From positions 1 to 64,000 of the forward strand of contig JAPFBL010000538.1 in NCBI GenBank assembly GCA_026182355.1: a stretch of 64,000 bases of DNA, read 5' to 3'. Numbering within the stretch: position 1 is the stretch's first letter; each line of letters opens with the position of its first letter. Origin of the DNA: Hermatobates lingyangjiaoensis. Taxonomy: Eukaryota > Arthropoda > Insecta > Hemiptera > Hermatobatidae. Shown here piece by piece: positions 62,624-64,000 of the stretch. The translations under genes and the position numbers were made by a program. Below the pieces are notes generated by a model, which worked only from the letters and a program-made list of their open reading frames with translations, had not been told where the DNA came from and searched no databases.

Positions 62624-63130
62624 TTAGGTGTTGTTGGTCTGAGTACTGGGCGGGGATTGGATATTGTCTTGTCGGGTGGCTGGTGGCTGGTCGCCGAGAA
62701 GCTGTAGAGTGCGTGACATTCCAGTGTGCTGCCTGTTGATCAGGGGGTCCTTTTCCATTATTTTTAGGGCTTCGTATATTTGTAGCCTGACTGGATTGTT
62801 AACTTGTTTTAAGATGGTTGTGTTCTGTACCAGGTCCTGGCGGGTGAGTTTCCTCTTGTGCACCTGGGTGGTGTGTTTCTTGATGGCTCCTGCCTGTAGA
62901 TGCATTGTCAGCCGCCGCGACAGTGTGGTCGATGTCATACCAATGTATTTTGAGTTGGCTAGGAGCTCGCAATCTCCCATGGTGCAGCTATATTGGTACA
63001 GGACATTGGCCTTTTGCAGCTCTGCGGTGACGGTGTCCGGGCTATTTTTTGTTATTATATTAGCGGTGGTTTTACTTTTGAAGTATATGTGTAGTTGGAG
63101 GCGTTCATTATCATTTCTACACTTGACGTT
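62624..63130 (-). CDS. PLE GIY-YIG endonuclease fragment, uninterrupted
   Basis: The minus frame contains LQLHIYFKSKTTANIITKNS, NVLYQYSCTMGDCELL, SKYIGMTSTTLSRRLTMHLQ (YIG and catalytic Arg), HKRKLTRQDLVQNTTILKQV, LQIYEALKIMEKDPLINRQH and LGDQPPATRQ to the stop. The upstream part of the frame (to 63223) is probably noise from the inverted N-terminus. RT is missing. Confidence 0.75.
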   Translation of the reverse strand, partial: NVKCRNDNERLQLHIYFKSKTTANIITKNSPDTVTAELQKANVLYQYSCTMGDCELLANSKYIGMTSTTLSRRLTMHLQAGAIKKHTTQVHKRKLTRQDLVQNTTILKQVNNPVRLQIYEALKIMEKDPLINRQHTGMSRTLQLLGDQPPATRQDNIQSPPSTQTNNT

Positions 63131-63267
63131 CCTGTGGATTATCTGCTTCAAAGCCCGTTCGTCCTCTTTGTACGCTGTGTACGTACGAAAAAAGGATCTT
63201 TCGCAAACTGGAAAAAGTTGCAAGGAAAATTATCCAGAGGAAATACTCTATCGTGTTCAACGAAACC

Positions 63268-63317
<50 letters not shown>

Positions 63318-63359
63318 TACATTTTGGTAGCAGTCCTTCCTTGACACACACTTTCTTGA

Positions 63360-63630
63360 AAATGACACCAAATTTAGCTGATACCTGTTTCTAAACAAGT
63401 TTCTCAATTTTTCTAAATAACACTCTCGTTATTTCGTCTACACAATAAAGTACATCTCCTATAGTTGCATATTTCAAATGATCAACATTCACGTCCTGAT
63501 GATGAATGTTGATCATTCGAGACATGCTGACTATAGGAGATGTACTTTATTGTGTAGACGAAATAACGAGAGTGTTATTTAGAAAAATTGAGGAACTTGT
63601 TTAGAAACAGGTATCAGCTAAATTTGGTGT
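63360..63630. repeat. Palindrome of PLE ends
   Basis: AAATTTAGCTGATACCTGTT and inverse, centre ~63491. The hammerhead at 63493-63532 has CUGAUGA and stem II GAAUG/CAUUC, but GAGA for GAAA. Confidence 0.8.
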
Positions 63631-63634
63631 CTTT

Positions 63635-63650
63635 TCAATAATATATATAC

Positions 63651-63681
<31 letters not shown>

Positions 63682-63841
63682 CAAATATATATATATATAT
63701 AATATATATACAAATGTTGTTGAAAACCATGACGGCTTCAGTATTAACGATCTTTTTAAGTAAATGCTCCGTTTTCCTGAATACTTTACGATGTTGTAGA
63801 GTTAATTGATGGAGTAACTCACCCAGGGACATATTTTTCAC
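63635..63841 (-). pseudogene. PLE N-terminal ORF start
   Basis: MSLGELLHQLTLQHRKVFRK, TEHLLKKIVNTEAVMVFNN, then (TA)n. The start lies ~35 bp past the ribozyme cleavage site; the frame from the ribozyme's own ATG meets TAG. Confidence 0.65.
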
Positions 63842-63873
63842 TTCAGTGTTTTAAAATACATTTAATTATCTAG

Positions 63874-63908
63874 ATCAAGCTTTCAGCCTCACTGGCCATC
63901 TTCAGGAT
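63874..63908 (-). ncRNA. Hammerhead ribozyme, canonical core
   Basis: AUC-CUGAAGA-U-GGCC...GGCU-GAAA-GCUU-GAU. Stem III is AGCU. Confidence 0.75.
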
Positions 63909-63909
63909 T

Positions 63910-64000
63910 ATAAGTAATACAATATATAACACTAAAGTAAAATAAAATAAGAATAGAAAGTAAGTGATAAAACAAGGCTTCAGATAACAGGTGATACAAG
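63910..64000. other. PLE spacer to window end
   Basis: A-rich non-coding sequence, presumably the spacer between endonuclease and ribozyme of the same PLE. Confidence 0.4.

Larger units (their letters stand above)
62365..63272 (-). mobile_element. PLE: endonuclease, ribozyme and N-terminus, with inverted N-terminus at the far edge
   Basis: Minus strand: endonuclease 63223-62624, ribozyme 62540-62498, N-terminal piece 62470-62385 (KRIFRKLEKVARKIIQRKSS, then FNETCLSERLLPKY), (TA)n. At the other edge, plus strand 63190-63272 has the same N-terminal piece inverted, then (TA)n. Confidence 0.8.

Noticed and set aside
1..64000. tRNA and rRNA genes
   Set aside because: No cloverleaf or rRNA sequence seen. 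The B-box at ~60140-60155 belongs to a SINE.

Overview
This window is nuclear DNA from an invertebrate, most likely an arthropod and possibly a crustacean. It has two recognisable host genes, both on the + strand, and is otherwise dominated by fragments of Penelope-like retroelements (PLEs), hammerhead ribozymes, (TA)n tracts and foldback repeats. The host call rests on two nuclear copies of mitochondrial DNA. Both read only with the invertebrate mitochondrial code (TGA=Trp, AGA=Ser, ATA=Met). One joins ATP6 directly to COX3. The A/C-rich sense strand of ATP6-COX3 and the T/G-rich sense strand of ND4 imply that ND4 lies on the opposite mtDNA strand, which is the arthropod arrangement.

Host genes. 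(1) Six exons between 19652 and 39323 encode the C-terminal ~238 residues of GIPC, a PDZ adaptor: end of GH1, PDZ domain, linker, GH2. All junctions are GT-AG and all phases agree. The N-terminal exons were not found and probably lie upstream. (2) An exon at 60254-61408 encodes about a dozen C2H2 zinc fingers. GIPC carries three large tandem arrays, and each one starts at the 3' end of a coding exon: a ~49-bp array after PDZ exon 2 with a broken copy of that exon, a ~118-bp array of 38 units built from the end of exon 5 plus its splice donor, and a ~50-bp array built from the last codons, stop codon and following bases of exon 6.

Mobile DNA. At least eight PLE families are present as truncated reverse transcriptase and GIY-YIG endonuclease pieces. 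The recurring order is endonuclease C-terminus, short spacer, hammerhead ribozyme, start of the next N-terminal ORF, then (TA)n. More than forty hammerhead or hammerhead-like motifs can be read with stem I, core, stem II and a very short palindromic stem III. Several families have the core UUGANAA instead of CUGANGA, a paired change at positions 3 and 8. Many PLE ends are arranged as near-perfect palindromes. Also present are Helitron 3' ends with helicase remnants (46.6-49.0 kb), a tRNA-derived SINE family (three copies), a pogo/Tigger-like MITE, and a ~170-bp satellite (11.1-12.5 kb).

Layout: 0-19.6 kb PLE/palindrome mosaic with satellite and GA-rich repeat; 19.6-39.3 kb GIPC with introns full of PLE pieces; 39.3-41.4 kb 3' minisatellite and probable 3' UTR; 41.6-44.7 kb hammerhead tandem array, SINE and palindrome; 46.6-50.0 kb Helitrons and a PLE with a long target duplication; 50-60 kb mostly quiet AT-rich DNA with two NUMTs and a PLE; 60.25-61.4 kb zinc-finger exon; 61.4-64 kb PLE pieces.
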